Assembly (NCBI GenBank): GCA_018398765.1
Contig: JAHBMJ010004700.1
Coordinates: forward strand, 1-37,500
Direction of reading: 5' to 3'
Origin: Chromera velia
Taxonomy: Eukaryota > Sar > Chromeraceae
DNA length: 37,500 nucleotides
Part shown: in pieces, positions 19,465 to 30,708 of the stretch
Layout of the letters: each line of letters starts with the position of its first letter
How positions within the stretch are numbered: position 1 is the stretch's first letter
Notes under the pieces: model-generated
What the model saw: only the letters and a program-made list of their open reading frames with translations
The model's database searches: none
Told to the model about the DNA's origin: nothing
Translations under genes and position numbers: made by a program

Positions 19465-22282
19465 CTTTATCAGAGGAATGAAATCACTTAGATGTGTGTA
19501 TGTGACCGTTTGAAGGGAGACCTCAATGTGGTACCAGATCCAGACTTCTGGGTCAGGTTTCTAATGAAGTGAAAAACAACAGAACAATTCTGTCTGTTTC
19601 TAAATGTGTGTATCTGTTGTTTGGCACTTGTGAAGCAAGCTCATAGGAATTGACGACCGTTGCCTCGAGGGATCCTGCAACACCTGCAAAGCGAGATGGG
19701 CTGCAGAATCCGCAGCAGAATCACTGAAAAACACAGGCATAGAGAAGTTGAACGTGTCCGATCGACTGTATCATCGAGAGAACAATATGAGAACAATACA
19801 GCTACGAGCACGCATGCATGGAGCCGGTTGGGGACAGATGCTTAATTTGGACCCCGGCGCCTCGGCCGCGCGATGGCCGCGCCGATATAGCGGGCCGCGC
19901 GGGCCGCGGGGCCCATGCATTAGATTGCATTATATATAGTGCCCTTTTTTTTTGGCAGCTAGGTCTGCATGACTTCTTGCATGCATGGAATGCAGCAAAG
20001 TGTGTAGCATGCACTGCCATCATCTAGGCGTGATCCCAATATATTTATTTACATTAAAGTGACGATGATTTCACTTTAAATAAATAATTCAAAACTTTAA
20101 AACACTTAAAGAAACAAAGTTAGAACTAGAACTCAAAGAAAACATCACTTTTCTAGCATTCTTTGCAAGGTGGTTTTAAAGTGTTTAAAGGGAAAATTTT
20201 AAAGTTTACAGTTAAAATAGGGGTGTCATCACTTTATTTAAAAATTTAAAACTATTGGGATCACTTTTAGGCCATCATCAGTGCCATGCAGTAGGTGGGG
20301 ATGCGTAACATAGTGAGGCGAGCCACGGGACTGGCCAATCCCGGGGTAAGCCGAACTAACGCGCACCGCCGCCGCACAGGATGCCCGCAGCTCAGAGACC
20401 AACACACGCACGCAGGCTCATGGAGGCGCCGCCATGCCAGTCTGTATTAAAAGAGAAATAAATAAGATAGAAAAAAAATAGAATTAATTCAGTCAGCTGC
20501 GTATAGCCTGGATTGAGTAAACAACAGTTGCTTGCAAAGCTTCTAGAAGCAGTTTGGAAGTGAACCTTGAATTGACAGACTTTTTGTAGTAGAGATCTAA
20601 CTGAACTAAGTGCGCTCACTTAGGAGAAGAGGAGTTACCTCCTTACGGGATGTGCCTAGGGGTGAGCATCATTCAGGAGTTATTTGCACTAGCTGCAGCT
20701 TCCACGCGCGTTGTACCCCCATTTTGAACATCATTGTCGATCAAGCCGCGAAAGTATAGGCAGTACAGTAGTAACTTTTGCTGAGCAGCATGCATGCAAA
20801 GCAGTTTGCAGCCTGCAGTCGATCTAGCAGTTGGTTAAAATTAGAACTAGGATCAGAATTTCTGTAGAAATTTTCGCTGCTTTAGAAATTTTTATAGTTC
20901 GAAAGAAATTTCAAAAACTTGCATTATATGATACGCATATGATGTATGATAGTGTCTGTTCTAGTGTATGTCTAGGTGCATCTAGAATTGGTTCTGAAGT
21001 TGTTAAATATTATACTAGATGTTCTAGAGGTGACAAATGTCAATGTCGACACTTAAGCCTCGAATGACACTGAGTGGCAATGACATTTATGTTTTAGTAC
21101 AATAGGTAAAGGTATGATTTGGTCTATCATTTGGATTAATCAATAACATGTGATGATATTGTATGTGAGGTAAAATTCAAATGTATAGGACTCGTATAGG
21201 ATTCAAATGTATTGCATCGATATAGTTAGATATAGTAGCAATCCGTACATTCAACTTATATAGACTTCTATCTCCATAATACGATTCTCTAGAAAATCAT
21301 GTAAACTCAGTTGCAGGATTGCTATGGTACTGCTTCAATCGATCAAGAGTGTCGCAGACAAGGTGCCTGCAACAGAGATATTTTTAAACCCACTATGTCG
21401 CATGTGCGGAGGAAGAGCTGGCATCAAGAGGACCTAGAGGAGGACCCATCTTCCGAACAGCATGCAGGAGGAGTCAATGCATGCTGAACAGAGAAAAGTG
21501 GTCTGGTGTACGCACACATGCATGTAAAAACTCGCACGTGCATATGCAGGCATCTAATGAAACACAGAGGCGGCGAGCCACCACCCAAGCTGCCAACGTA
21601 CTTCAGAAAGAGAGTCATTGAAAGATTCAATCTGGACGGACGGGGGGCTTCGTTCAACACCCCTCACTTCCTTTCCTTTTCTTCTCTCCTCCGTTCGCAT
21701 GTCTTCCCTTCTCTTTCCGTGTTGCAAGAGTAGAGAGAGACTTCAAAAACAAAAAGGAGAAAAATGATCGATTTCATCATTCAAGAGGAAGAACACCCAA
21801 AGAGAGAAAGAAAGATGAAGGCCATCAAAAGTCAGCAGCAGACGCATCGATCGATCAGAAGAGAGAGAGTTGGACGCCTTGAAAAAGATCCGCATGCATG
21901 CATCCAGATTGTTGATATCATAACGGTGATGTGCATCCATCTTGATTGTAGTGTACCAACTGAGAAAGAGAGAGAGGGAGAGAGAAAGCAAGAGAAAGAT
22001 CGACTACTACCATACACCGCCACATGCGTTGTCATATGAAACGCCCAAATTGCATGAAAATCCACAGTTGAAGGAGGAAAGGAGAACGGTAGACAGAGAG
22101 GGAGAGAGAGAGACCAAAAAAGGGGGAGGGTTCGGTTTCTTCTCCCCTCTTCAATGCAATGCAACCATTACCAGCAGAAAACATCGGAACACATCCAACA
22201 ACCATCAGCAACCTCTTACTTCCTTTCACCAGAATCTATGAGCATCACAGACTGCCCCCCCTCCCCTTTTCCTAAGGGACGT
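19465..22282. other. Intergenic spacer between CFAP74 (5' side) and the BAR-like gene (3' side)
   Basis: About 2.8 kb without a supported gene. It should contain the CFAP74 promoter and 5' UTR near 19465-19700 and the 3' UTR of the BAR-like gene near 22000-22282. It also contains a GC-rich block (19853-19918), a hAT-type MITE (20024-20270), a second GC-rich block (20330-20440) and AT-rich sequence. Several TGCATGCA palindromes occur (near 19811, 19978, 20789, 21893). Open frames here are short and show no domain. Confidence 0.5.
20024..20270. mobile_element. hAT-type MITE with 8-bp target-site duplication
   Basis: The 247-bp element begins CTAGGCGTGATCCCAATA, and its reverse-complemented right end is CTAAAAGTGATCCCAATA (15 of 18 match). 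It is flanked by identical 8-base sequences gccatcat at 20016-20023 and 20271-20278. The interior is AT-rich with further inverted similarity (cactttaaataaat against actttatttaaa) and no coding capacity. Terminal inverted repeats with an 8-bp duplication are characteristic of hAT-superfamily insertions, so this is a non-autonomous copy mobilised by a transposase elsewhere. Confidence 0.82.
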
Positions 22283-25200
22283 TCAGACCCTCCTCGGCGG
22301 TACCACATTCTGACGATGATGTGCCTCTCCCACCCCTCCATTCTCTTTCACTTGGCCTAAACTCCCTCCCACAGAAACACCCGCGACTTCCGGTGTCCGT
22401 GAAAGGGGAGGCGCTGCTTGCAGAGGGGCCGACCGAACTGCCTGCAAATTTTCGGGGACCGGTGAACTGGCCGCTGATGCCGCAGGAGACAGACTCATCT
22501 GCATGTGCCCCCCTGGCTGCTGCACAAACGCAGACGCAGCAGATCCACAAGGACTTGAGGCAGGGGGAGGACCTCCCCCTGCAGGGACAGACACAGTTCT
22601 AGGGACCGCAGAGTCCCCCCCCACACGCCTTGAGCCGAACAAGTCTCCGTAGGGAGACCCCCCTCCTTCTGCTTCGATCTGTACATGGGCTGCATCCCCG
22701 GCTCTTACCGTGCCGTCCGTCTTCATTGCAGACTTCGGAATGGTTCTTCTTGTCGTTGCTGCCGCTAAGGGTGTTTGATGGTGGTGCGGCTGCTGAGTCT
22801 GACTCGGTGGGAGCAGAGGCATGGAGGAGGTCACGGAAGGACCACTATGGACTCTCTGCAGAACCTGTTGGGCCTTCTGCATTGCAATTTCCATGGCGGA
22901 CCCTCCAGGGGCTCCAGCTGAGTTCTTCCGGGTGTTCGATCGAGATCGGGCTGAGAGGGGCACGGGGGCGGAGGTGGCGGGGCCAGCAGCTGGCATGGGC
23001 AACGAAGCAGTGGCGAGGGAAGGCACTCGGGGTGGAACGGGGGGTGTTGCGGGGGCCTGTGGAAGTGTGGCGGCGGGGGGAGGGAGGGGCCTCTCTGCTG
23101 GTTTGTCCTTCTCAAGTTGACTCTTTTGGCCTGCCTGCACATGAGGAGACATAGGTGTAGAAGCCTTCGGAGAGAGGGTTGACTGTTGGTGCTCTGAAGA
23201 GGCAGAGGGGGTCGGAGGTTGGGGGGTAACAGTCGGGTGGGGGGGCAGGGGGGAGGAGTCGGGCTGTTCTGGTTGGGGGGCTACTTGTTGCGGGGGAGAT
23301 GAAATGGATTGGGGGGGGTGGGAGAAAGCACCCTCTGCTGCCAGCTGCTGCTGCTGTTGGTATTGCAAGAGATGGTGTTGTTGCTGTTGCTGGATGAGCA
23401 TTTGGTGATGGAGGTGGAGGACGGAGGGGTCCATTCCAGCGTGCTGCTGGGCTGCTTGGAATTGCTGCCACTGCTGCTGCATCTGAGCCTGCTGAAATTG
23501 CTGCAACTGCAGAAGCATGTAGTGCTGCTGCTGTTGCTGCTGTTGCCATGCAAGGTGTTGCTGTGCTGCGGTTTGTGAGAGGACTTCAGGGTCGGCTGAC
23601 TGCTCTGAGGAGGCCTTCTCTGCCTCTGTGGCGGCGCCCGTCCCTGTCGACGCCGCACTTGGAGATACAGGAAGTGCGACGGCAGAAGGGACCTCGAGGG
23701 ACGTTTGCTTTCCTTCCTTTGGAGCTGTGGGGGGATTGGAAGACTCAACAGGCGCTTGGGGGACTTCCGCTTTCTGTGCAGACTCCCCGGCCGCCGCCTG
23801 GGTCACCTCGGAGTTCTCTTTTTGGATTTGCTGTCTGCGTGCGGCAGCTTCAGTAGGAGAGCCGGAAAGGTTCATGAGGTCAGGCAAAGGAGAGACAGGC
23901 AGGTCGTGGGGAAGTGTGGATGGCCGCTGTTGTTGTTGCTGGGGTTGCAGGAGAAGTGGAACCTGGTGAGAGGTGGCAGAGGACGAAGAAGAATGCCAAG
24001 TCCATCCTGATGTGTCCATCTGTTGTACCTGTGCCCTGATCCTGTCCTCGTCCCGGTCCATGCCCAAGGGAGGACTTGATACACCAGCAGGGTTCGCCTG
24101 GTGCTGCTGCTGCTGCTGTGGGGCACGAGGAGGAATGTCGGCCTCTGGAGGGTACATGAAGTGAAGAGCCTGTAGACCTGCCTCGCCGCTTCCTGGCTGG
24201 AGAGACATGCGGAAAAGGGAGGCCGGGGTCGAGACGGAATTGGCACTAGGGGGATAATGCTGCTGCTGCTGCTGTTGCATGACTGCGGAAGAAGCCGTGA
24301 CTGCGGGCCCCGTCTCTGCACCAGGTGCAGTGCCCACACGGGGATCAACTCCGTGACCCCCTCCTGCTGTATACAGAGGGTCGATGGACGTCTCAGCAGT
24401 CAGGGTAGGCGAAGGAGGGGGGTGTCCGTGACCCGGAGTCGTTTGCATCAGAATTTGTTGTTGCTGCTGGTGGTACTGCTGTAACTGTGGATTGATCGTC
24501 ATCACCCCTGCAGTCGTGGCAGCAGTGTGGGGCCCTGCAGGGGGGCGCTTGCCGGGGTATGCAGGGGGTTTTGCGGTTGTGTTCCCAGTCGCAGAAGAAG
24601 AAGAGGAACCGGTTGGGGACAGCACTCTACTGTCTGAGCGAGTTGTCAAAGGAGCCGTTCCCATGCTATTCCCCCCCATTGCCTGCTGCAGCCCCGTCAG
24701 AGTTGACTCTGAGTCATCAGAGTTCTGACGGCTGAGAGACATCGGAAACGCAGGTACGGAGGCAGACGTGGGGGGAGCGTTGAGTGACCCTGCGCGCCGC
24801 CGCGTTCTCTCCCCCCTGCACTTTGGTCCCTGGCCGTATCCAGGACAGTCGATACCGTCCAAGAGGGCAGAGAGACGATCTGCAACATCGGAACCGAACG
24901 CCTCTTCAGGCGAGAATCCCTCAGGCCATTCTGACTCATCCAAATCCCCTCCTCCCTCCTCACTCTGTGCTTGCTGCCCAGCGCCCCTCCCCCCCTTGTG
25001 CTTCGGAGGCCGGCTGCGTCCCCCGTTTTGTGTTGCGACTGTACCAGCAGGAGACACTGCAGAGCCACGTCTGCTTGAAGCTCCTCCCCCTGCCCTCCGG
25101 CCACTACCGTCAACCTCGACTCCTCCCCTGCACTCACTCGCGCACACAATTTGAACGATGAGTGATGATGAGAGAGAACGAAAGGTACAAAGATAAGTCA

Positions 25201-25372
25201 GAAGGAAAAAGAAAAATAAGAAAGCACACGCTCGAGCAAATTGCTTCGCAGGAGGAAAGAAACAGGAGAGAGACTTACAAGAAAAGACCCCTAACTTCAT
25301 GCACAGCACACACACACACACACACACTCACTCACTCTCTCACTCACCCAGAAAGGGAAAGAGAAAAAGAAA

Positions 25373-25404
<32 letters not shown>

Positions 25405-25408
25405 CAAA

Positions 25409-25456
<48 letters not shown>

Positions 25457-27928
25457 CAAAGAATTAAAGGAAGGAAGGAAGGAAGGAAGGAAGCTCAAGA
25501 GAGAGGATACAATCGGGACGATCCTGGACCCCTTTCCTACTCAACGCCCTCCCCTTCAACGAACCAAATCAATTCAGGAGACCACACACATCTAGCTCGA
25601 CTTCCTGACTGACTTTTCACTCAAACCCCCGAGTGTGTCTCCGAACCCTGCAGCTGTGGCTGTCACATCCCCTCTCCCATTGAAGCTCCTCCTCCTCGAC
25701 AGTCCCCCCCCTCCCCCTCCCCCCATTCCCAGAGAATATTGACGAGACAACCGACGAGACAACAGACGTCCCTCCGACGCCTCTGCCTCCTCTGCCCCGA
25801 GATGACCTTCAGGCACAGGGACACCTGCCTGCTTGCACAATCCAGCCGTGCACACGGGCAGAGGTCTCATATGGAGTGCGTACTTGGTGACGAAGGAATG
25901 GACGCCGTCGACTAAGTGCACAACGATGGGCGCCGTCTTCCGGTACTTGCTGCGGATGGCAGTACCAAGAAGTTCCCTGCAGATGCAGAAAAGGAAAAGC
26001 AAAACAAGGAGCTAGGTGTTCTGGAGAAGTCTATCAATGCTCACCCACTCTCTCTCGTGGTAGTATGCTCGTGTGGGTTCTTCGAGAAAGGCTCGATCCG
26101 GAAAACAGTTTCCATCTTTTGCTTCCTTGATTTTGAGAGCTCCAGGTTCATCCATCTGTAAATCTCTCTTTCTCCCCTGTTCTCGACCGCATCCTCACTC
26201 GCTCTCTGATCTCCGATGCATCGAACCCACTGACGCACGCACACACCAGTGCAAAAGCTGAGAGAAAGAACTGACCTGGCAGCAGTGTCTTTCCTCTCCC
26301 ACTCCACAGCGGCCGCCTTTCCCTTCCGCTCATTCTGCGCCATGATGCGAAAGCAAACGCAAAAGGGACAGAGAGTCGGAGAGAAAAACGTGAAGACAGA
26401 TGGAAACACCAGGAGGGTAAAGAGGGGGGAGGGGGAGGAGGAGAAGGACCCTCAGGCTGCTGAGGGCATGAACGCTTCTCAAGGGGATACCAGGACAGTG
26501 ACACTGAAAACAGAGTTCGCTCTTTCATGATCAGTCCTCCCACATGCAGCTGTCTCAGTGTTCTTTCTTCTCGAAAATGTGTGCACGTGCAGGCAGCCGT
26601 GGGGCCAAAATCAGTGGTCAAGAGGGAAGAGACAGTCAAAGAATGGGGGAAGGAGTGTAGGGAGCAAGCGCAGTGTGTAGCAGGAAGACCAGTGGAAAAT
26701 GGTGACTACTCACTCACTCACTCACTCACTCACTCACTCACTCACTCACTCACTCACTCACTTACTCATTCACTCACTCACTGACTCTCTCACTCACCCT
26801 CAGCAGCCTCTCATACGACCTCGTGGTTTCCGTTTTCCCGAGATGCCTGCACGCAGGGAGAGAAAGAAGAAAGGTTGTCGCGGTATGGCGACCAGCTCTC
26901 CATGGTACCATTCTCCCTCCCCCTCTTTGTATGTACACGCGCGTGTATGTATGAAATTCGGTGACTTGCAAGAGCAGATTGAAGAGGAAAGGGGGGGGAC
27001 GGAAAGGGCCCTCGACACTGACCGCATTTTGAGGCTTTCCGCTCGGAGCTTCTTCAATTTCTGCAACCGATGAGGACACAGTGGTGATAGCTGGACTTCG
27101 CGTAAAAGTCCCGGACGTAGACACAGAGCGTGCAAAAGGAGGAGCACCTTCACTGTATATCTTTGCGAGGCCACTTTATTCAACTAGAGACTGTTGTGGG
27201 AGTGAACAGATGAGTCGACGGAAATGTGGTCAGCTACCAGAAAGGGAGCGGGGCTTTAGACGAATGGAAAAAGGTTTTTACTTTCCACCATACAGCCACG
27301 AGGTCGGAGTAGACGGATACGAAGACGTGTCAGACTCAATTGTGTCTGACCTTCCTGCTGACCTCATCGTAATGATTCTTTGCGCCTACTGCCTTCTCCC
27401 GCTCAGTCAAAGTGTCACCGATCGAAGCCATGGAGCCAGAGAGACATTTTGCCTCTCTGCGACACTGCTCGAGTACACTGATCTGCACAACAAAGGGAAA
27501 AGAGGCAGGTGGGTGAAAATAATCGGATACGGGGGAGACAGGCACGCCACAAGATTCGAATGCGTCTGTTCTGACCAGTTCAGCCTTCGGTCCGGAGCAA
27601 GCCCGCAGAGCCTCTGCCATCTTCGACACCACTTTCTTGCGCACTTCATCCGACTTTGAGATCTCATCGTCCTTGCCCTTTCCTGCATAGAACACCTGGA
27701 GCTCTTGCGAAAGATCCGTTAGCGTCTTGTCCAAACCTGCAGACGCAGCAGATTAGAGAAGTGAATGAACAGTTTCAACATATCCTTTGAACCTTCTGTA
27801 TACCAAACCAGGCATCTAAAGGCATACATACCGGTAATCTGATCCTCCAAAGTGGTGCAGAGAGGGACCAGATTGTTCAGAAAGGTGCAGTACGACTGCC
27901 ATTCTGTTGTGGCAGCGTCAACACTCAT
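22283..27928 (-). CDS. BAR-like domain protein with long polyglutamine C-terminal region, 9 exons
   Basis: Exons joined by phase: 27928-27832, 27736-27576, 27482-27363, 27060-27023, 26846-26798, 26334-26276, 26155-26045, 25976-25614, 25127-22283, giving 1,280 residues. Residues about 1-250 are helical and resemble a BAR fold: TLTEREKAVGAKNHYDE joined to KLKKLRAESLKM, then SYERLLR, EWERKDTAA, and YRKTAPIVVHLVDGVHSF near 222-240. BAR dimers bind curved membranes; that role here is inference. The rest (about 330-1280) is disordered and rich in Gln, Pro and Ser, with CAG-coded Gln runs, as in prion-like or scaffold proteins. Exon 7 is the weakest: two frames are open, and I chose the one that fits the phases on both sides. 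I do not recognise an orthologue. It lies divergent to the PLA2-like gene and starts at the first Met of exon 1. Confidence 0.72.
23333..23572 (-). repeat. CAG/CAA-rich coding tract (polyglutamine) of the BAR-like gene
   Basis: On the plus strand the tract appears as repeated ctg/ttg triplets. It encodes several glutamine runs of up to seven, mixed with Leu, His and Met. Smaller CAG runs occur at about 24099-24120, 24260-24280 and 24457-24485 in the same exon. The mix of CAG and CAA suggests selection for glutamine rather than simple slippage. Confidence 0.85.
25308..25493. repeat. Compound microsatellite (CA)n, (ACTC)n, (GAAA)n, (GGAA)n in BAR-gene intron 8
   Basis: CA repeats are followed by actc units, then a 110-base run of gaaa, caaa and ggaa units. 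It lies wholly within the 486-base intron between exons 8 and 9 of the BAR-like gene. Confidence 0.9.
26705..26797. repeat. (ACTC)n array abutting a splice donor in BAR-gene intron 5
   Basis: About 23 actc-type units with a few changes (actt, attc, actg). On the coding strand they read as GTGA units, and the donor of exon 5 (GTGAGT) is the first of them. Confidence 0.9.
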
Positions 27929-28604
27929 TTCAGACTGCTTGAAGAAAACACGCTGCTACCGCAACTTAGATTTTGCTTTGAGTTTATATGCCACGAACGG
28001 CTGCAAAGAAGCTGTCAGTTTATTGGCACTTCGCAAAGTAGTAGTTTGCCTTCAGAAGAAGAATTGAGAAGACAGTCAATCTATATGGTGAGATCCTGGC
28101 AGAGTCCTTCAAGAGAGTTTGAAGACTTTTTTTTTCGGATCAAATGATTGAAAACAAAAATCGGCTCTGCGCAATTATATAATTAAGCGGCGCGTGCGCG
28201 CTGACTTTTTCAAAACTCTATATATCAGGTTTGAGCTAGCTCGCGCGCAAATCGCGCGTAGAGCAGTATTTTTTTTCTCATGCACTCTGCATATCTCTGC
28301 ATGCATGCATGCATCATTGCGATATATATATATATATATATAGATCGAATGCATGCATGTACGTATCGATCGACGGCCGGGTGTATCGACCGCCTTAGTT
28401 ATACAGGAAGGACAAAGTTGCACCGTGTCATGAAGGCAACGTATGTGTGAATGGCTACTGAGGAGTGGAACACATCATTGCGTGACAGAAAACAACATCG
28501 TCCAGTACACAGAGACGCACATTCACTTCTAAAGGCAGTGCAGTCCACTATCCCACGCAAGAAGTCGCGACACTTGACATTGCAGTCACACAGACTTTCG
28601 AACA
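27929..28604. promoter_or_regulatory. Divergent 676-bp spacer between BAR-like and PLA2-like genes
   Basis: It must contain both start regions. Visible signals: alternating purine-pyrimidine GC blocks (gcggcgcgtgcgcgc near 28189 and ctcgcgcgcaaatcgcgcg near 28240), a (TA)n run at 28322-28342, and dense GCATGC palindromes on both sides of it. No coding frame has support. Confidence 0.5.
28296..28362. repeat. (GCAT)n and (TA)n palindromic cluster
   Basis: ctgcatgcatgcatgcatc, then a (TA)10 run, then gaatgcatgcatgtacg. Each piece is self-complementary and the whole can form cruciforms. GCATGC/TGCATGCA is also a known binding motif of some apicomplexan AP2 factors, so a regulatory role is possible but not shown. 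Confidence 0.75.
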
Positions 28605-30026
28605 ATGCGGCTGTGGCTGTGGTCCAGTTTCCTGAGTCTCTCCCTCCTTTGTGATGTGGGGACAGGGGCAGAAGCACAAGCTCCCCCTTCAACAGCTTCA
28701 GGAGGGATCCCGGGTGCGGGTGCAGGTGCTGCCGGCGCCCCTCCGCATGTGAACTGGCAGAACTTTCAGAAATTGAGGGACGACCCTGAGTTTGTTGAAA
28801 TGCAAAGTAAAATTCTGACATCAGGATTTGATACAAAGAAATTTGAAAAACTCCAATCAGACGGCACTTTCGATAAGTTGAGTGAAAAGATGAAAGCCTT
28901 TGGCATCATTGACGAAGAGCAAAACACCACTGCCAGTGTGAATGCGACCATGGCACCTCCGAACATCACCTCATTTCAGGAAATGTTCAAATCAATCAAT
29001 CCTAATTCCATCAACGCAAAGGAGATGTATCAGTCAATGATGGGGCAGAAGATTTGTCAATTGGAACTCTGTGAAGGCGACGATGTCGCTCTCACAAAGC
29101 ACAAGTGGAACTTCACTTCTGGAGGCTGCGGCCCGACCAGCCTCATGAAGATGAAGTCAAAGTTCCCATTTGATTCCTGCTGCGACCTGCACGCCGCGTG
29201 TTACCAGGTCAGATGAAGAATGTGCCTTTTCACAAAGTCTCTTCCATTGGCTTCAAACTCTCCCTGCTTTCTGCTCTCTTGGCTGACTCTGAATCTCCAA
29301 CGTCAACTGACATGCAATCGTGAAGTTCATACTCCAACGCAAGCTCCAATGTTTGCTTAATTGTGAAATTGAATGCACAAAATGTGGTGGACAAATTGCT
29401 TGCAGGTGTGCGGAATAGACCGCCAAGTCTGTGAGAGAACGTTCAAGGCGTGCCTGAAGAAGGTATGCCAGCAGTCCGGATCCAGACGCGCCTGTGAGTC
29501 TGAGACCACAATCATCACCATGGGGAGCAACATGATGGGGTGTGACCGTTTCAAGGATGAACAGGCCGAATCGTGTGAGTGCATTGCTCACAAAGAGGCA
29601 CAGGGACATCTTAGAACTTTCATTCGAGAGTTTTTCGAGCGTATGCCAGCCTCTATCGCCTCGGAAGATGAAGACACGACTCCGTTCCCCCAGACAGATG
29701 AGGAAATTGATGCGATGATTGTCGAGAAAGGGGGAGTGATGAAAGCAAGTTCGATCATCTACAAACTGATCAATAGACACAGAGATTTGGTCGTGGGGAA
29801 AAAAGAGGACCCGCCGCCGCAAGAGGGGACCCAACAGCCGCAATGGAGCCAGCTTCGAGAGATGGCCAAAGAGCATTTGAAATCGATGGGGTCTGAACAG
29901 GAAATGGACGTTAATGCGATTTTGTCCGATGAGGGCCACATTGACCTTACAGCACTCGTCGGAGGCATGAGAAAGAAAATGAAGGAGCAAAAGAAGAATC
30001 AACAGCCTCCGAGAAATGAATTGTGA
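28605..30026 (+). CDS. Secreted phospholipase A2-like (group XII-like) protein, two exons
   Basis: Exons 28605-29207 and 29406-30026, joined in phase 0 (GTCAGA donor, TTGCAG acceptor), encode 407 residues. The N-terminus (residues 1-25) is a signal peptide (RLWLWSSFLSLSLLC then a likely cut after AEA). Residues about 60-130 are helical. N-glycosylation sequons NTT, NAT, NIT and NFT follow. The PLA2-like core is GGCGP (173-177), PFDSCCDLHAACYQVCG (188-204) and CERTFKACLKKVC, as in the Cys-rich core of group XII PLA2. The catalytic His is present (H196), but the next residue, normally Asp and needed for calcium, is Ala. The second active-site Asp position seems to be Glu (CERTF). Activity is therefore doubtful. 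An acidic and helical tail of about 180 residues ends in RNEL, close to ER-retrieval signals. The protein likely acts in the secretory pathway as a binding protein or atypical lipase. Confidence 0.8.
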
Positions 30027-30445
30027 GCAGACGCTTCAAAGAGTCGGGGGCGATTAAGAATTAGAACAGCCATATGAGAAGCGTGGCGAAGTGGCGGTAG
30101 TGAGAAATTGGAGCTCTGGCTGGGGTCGAGCGAGGGAAAGGGAGGAGGGCCTTTTTGGGTTCTCTTTCCGCAATTTAATCAGTCAAACAGGCACAGCACA
30201 GAGCGGAGAAAGAAACTCTTTTGTCATCGCATTCTGTTCATTTCTAGATTTTCAAACACATGCAACACACAAGTATGATTCGTTTCCATGGCAAATCGTG
30301 GTCACTCCACATGCACTGGCAGTCAACAGATTTTAAATGCATACAGGATACGGCGGTCTTTCGAATGCCATCTCTCTGCATGCAGTGAGTGTGCAAAAGC
30401 ATTCTTTTACCTATCCTGTTCACACGCGCGCGCACACACGCACAC

Positions 30446-30483
<38 letters not shown>

Positions 30484-30518
30484 GCACACTCACACTCAGA
30501 CACACTCAGACACACACA

Positions 30519-30566
<48 letters not shown>

Positions 30567-30615
30567 GACACAGACACAGACACAGACACAGACACAGACA
30601 GACAGACAGACAGAG

Positions 30616-30662
<47 letters not shown>

Positions 30663-30668
30663 GAAAAA

Positions 30669-30708
<40 letters not shown>

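Noticed and set aside
20300-20400. GC-rich block considered as a structured RNA or tRNA
   Set aside because: I could not form a cloverleaf or find conserved box sequences; left as unassigned spacer.
29253-30002. 249-codon minus-strand frame opposite PLA2 exon 2
   Set aside because: Antisense shadow; the plus strand has the Cys-rich PLA2 core, signal peptide and matching splice phases.
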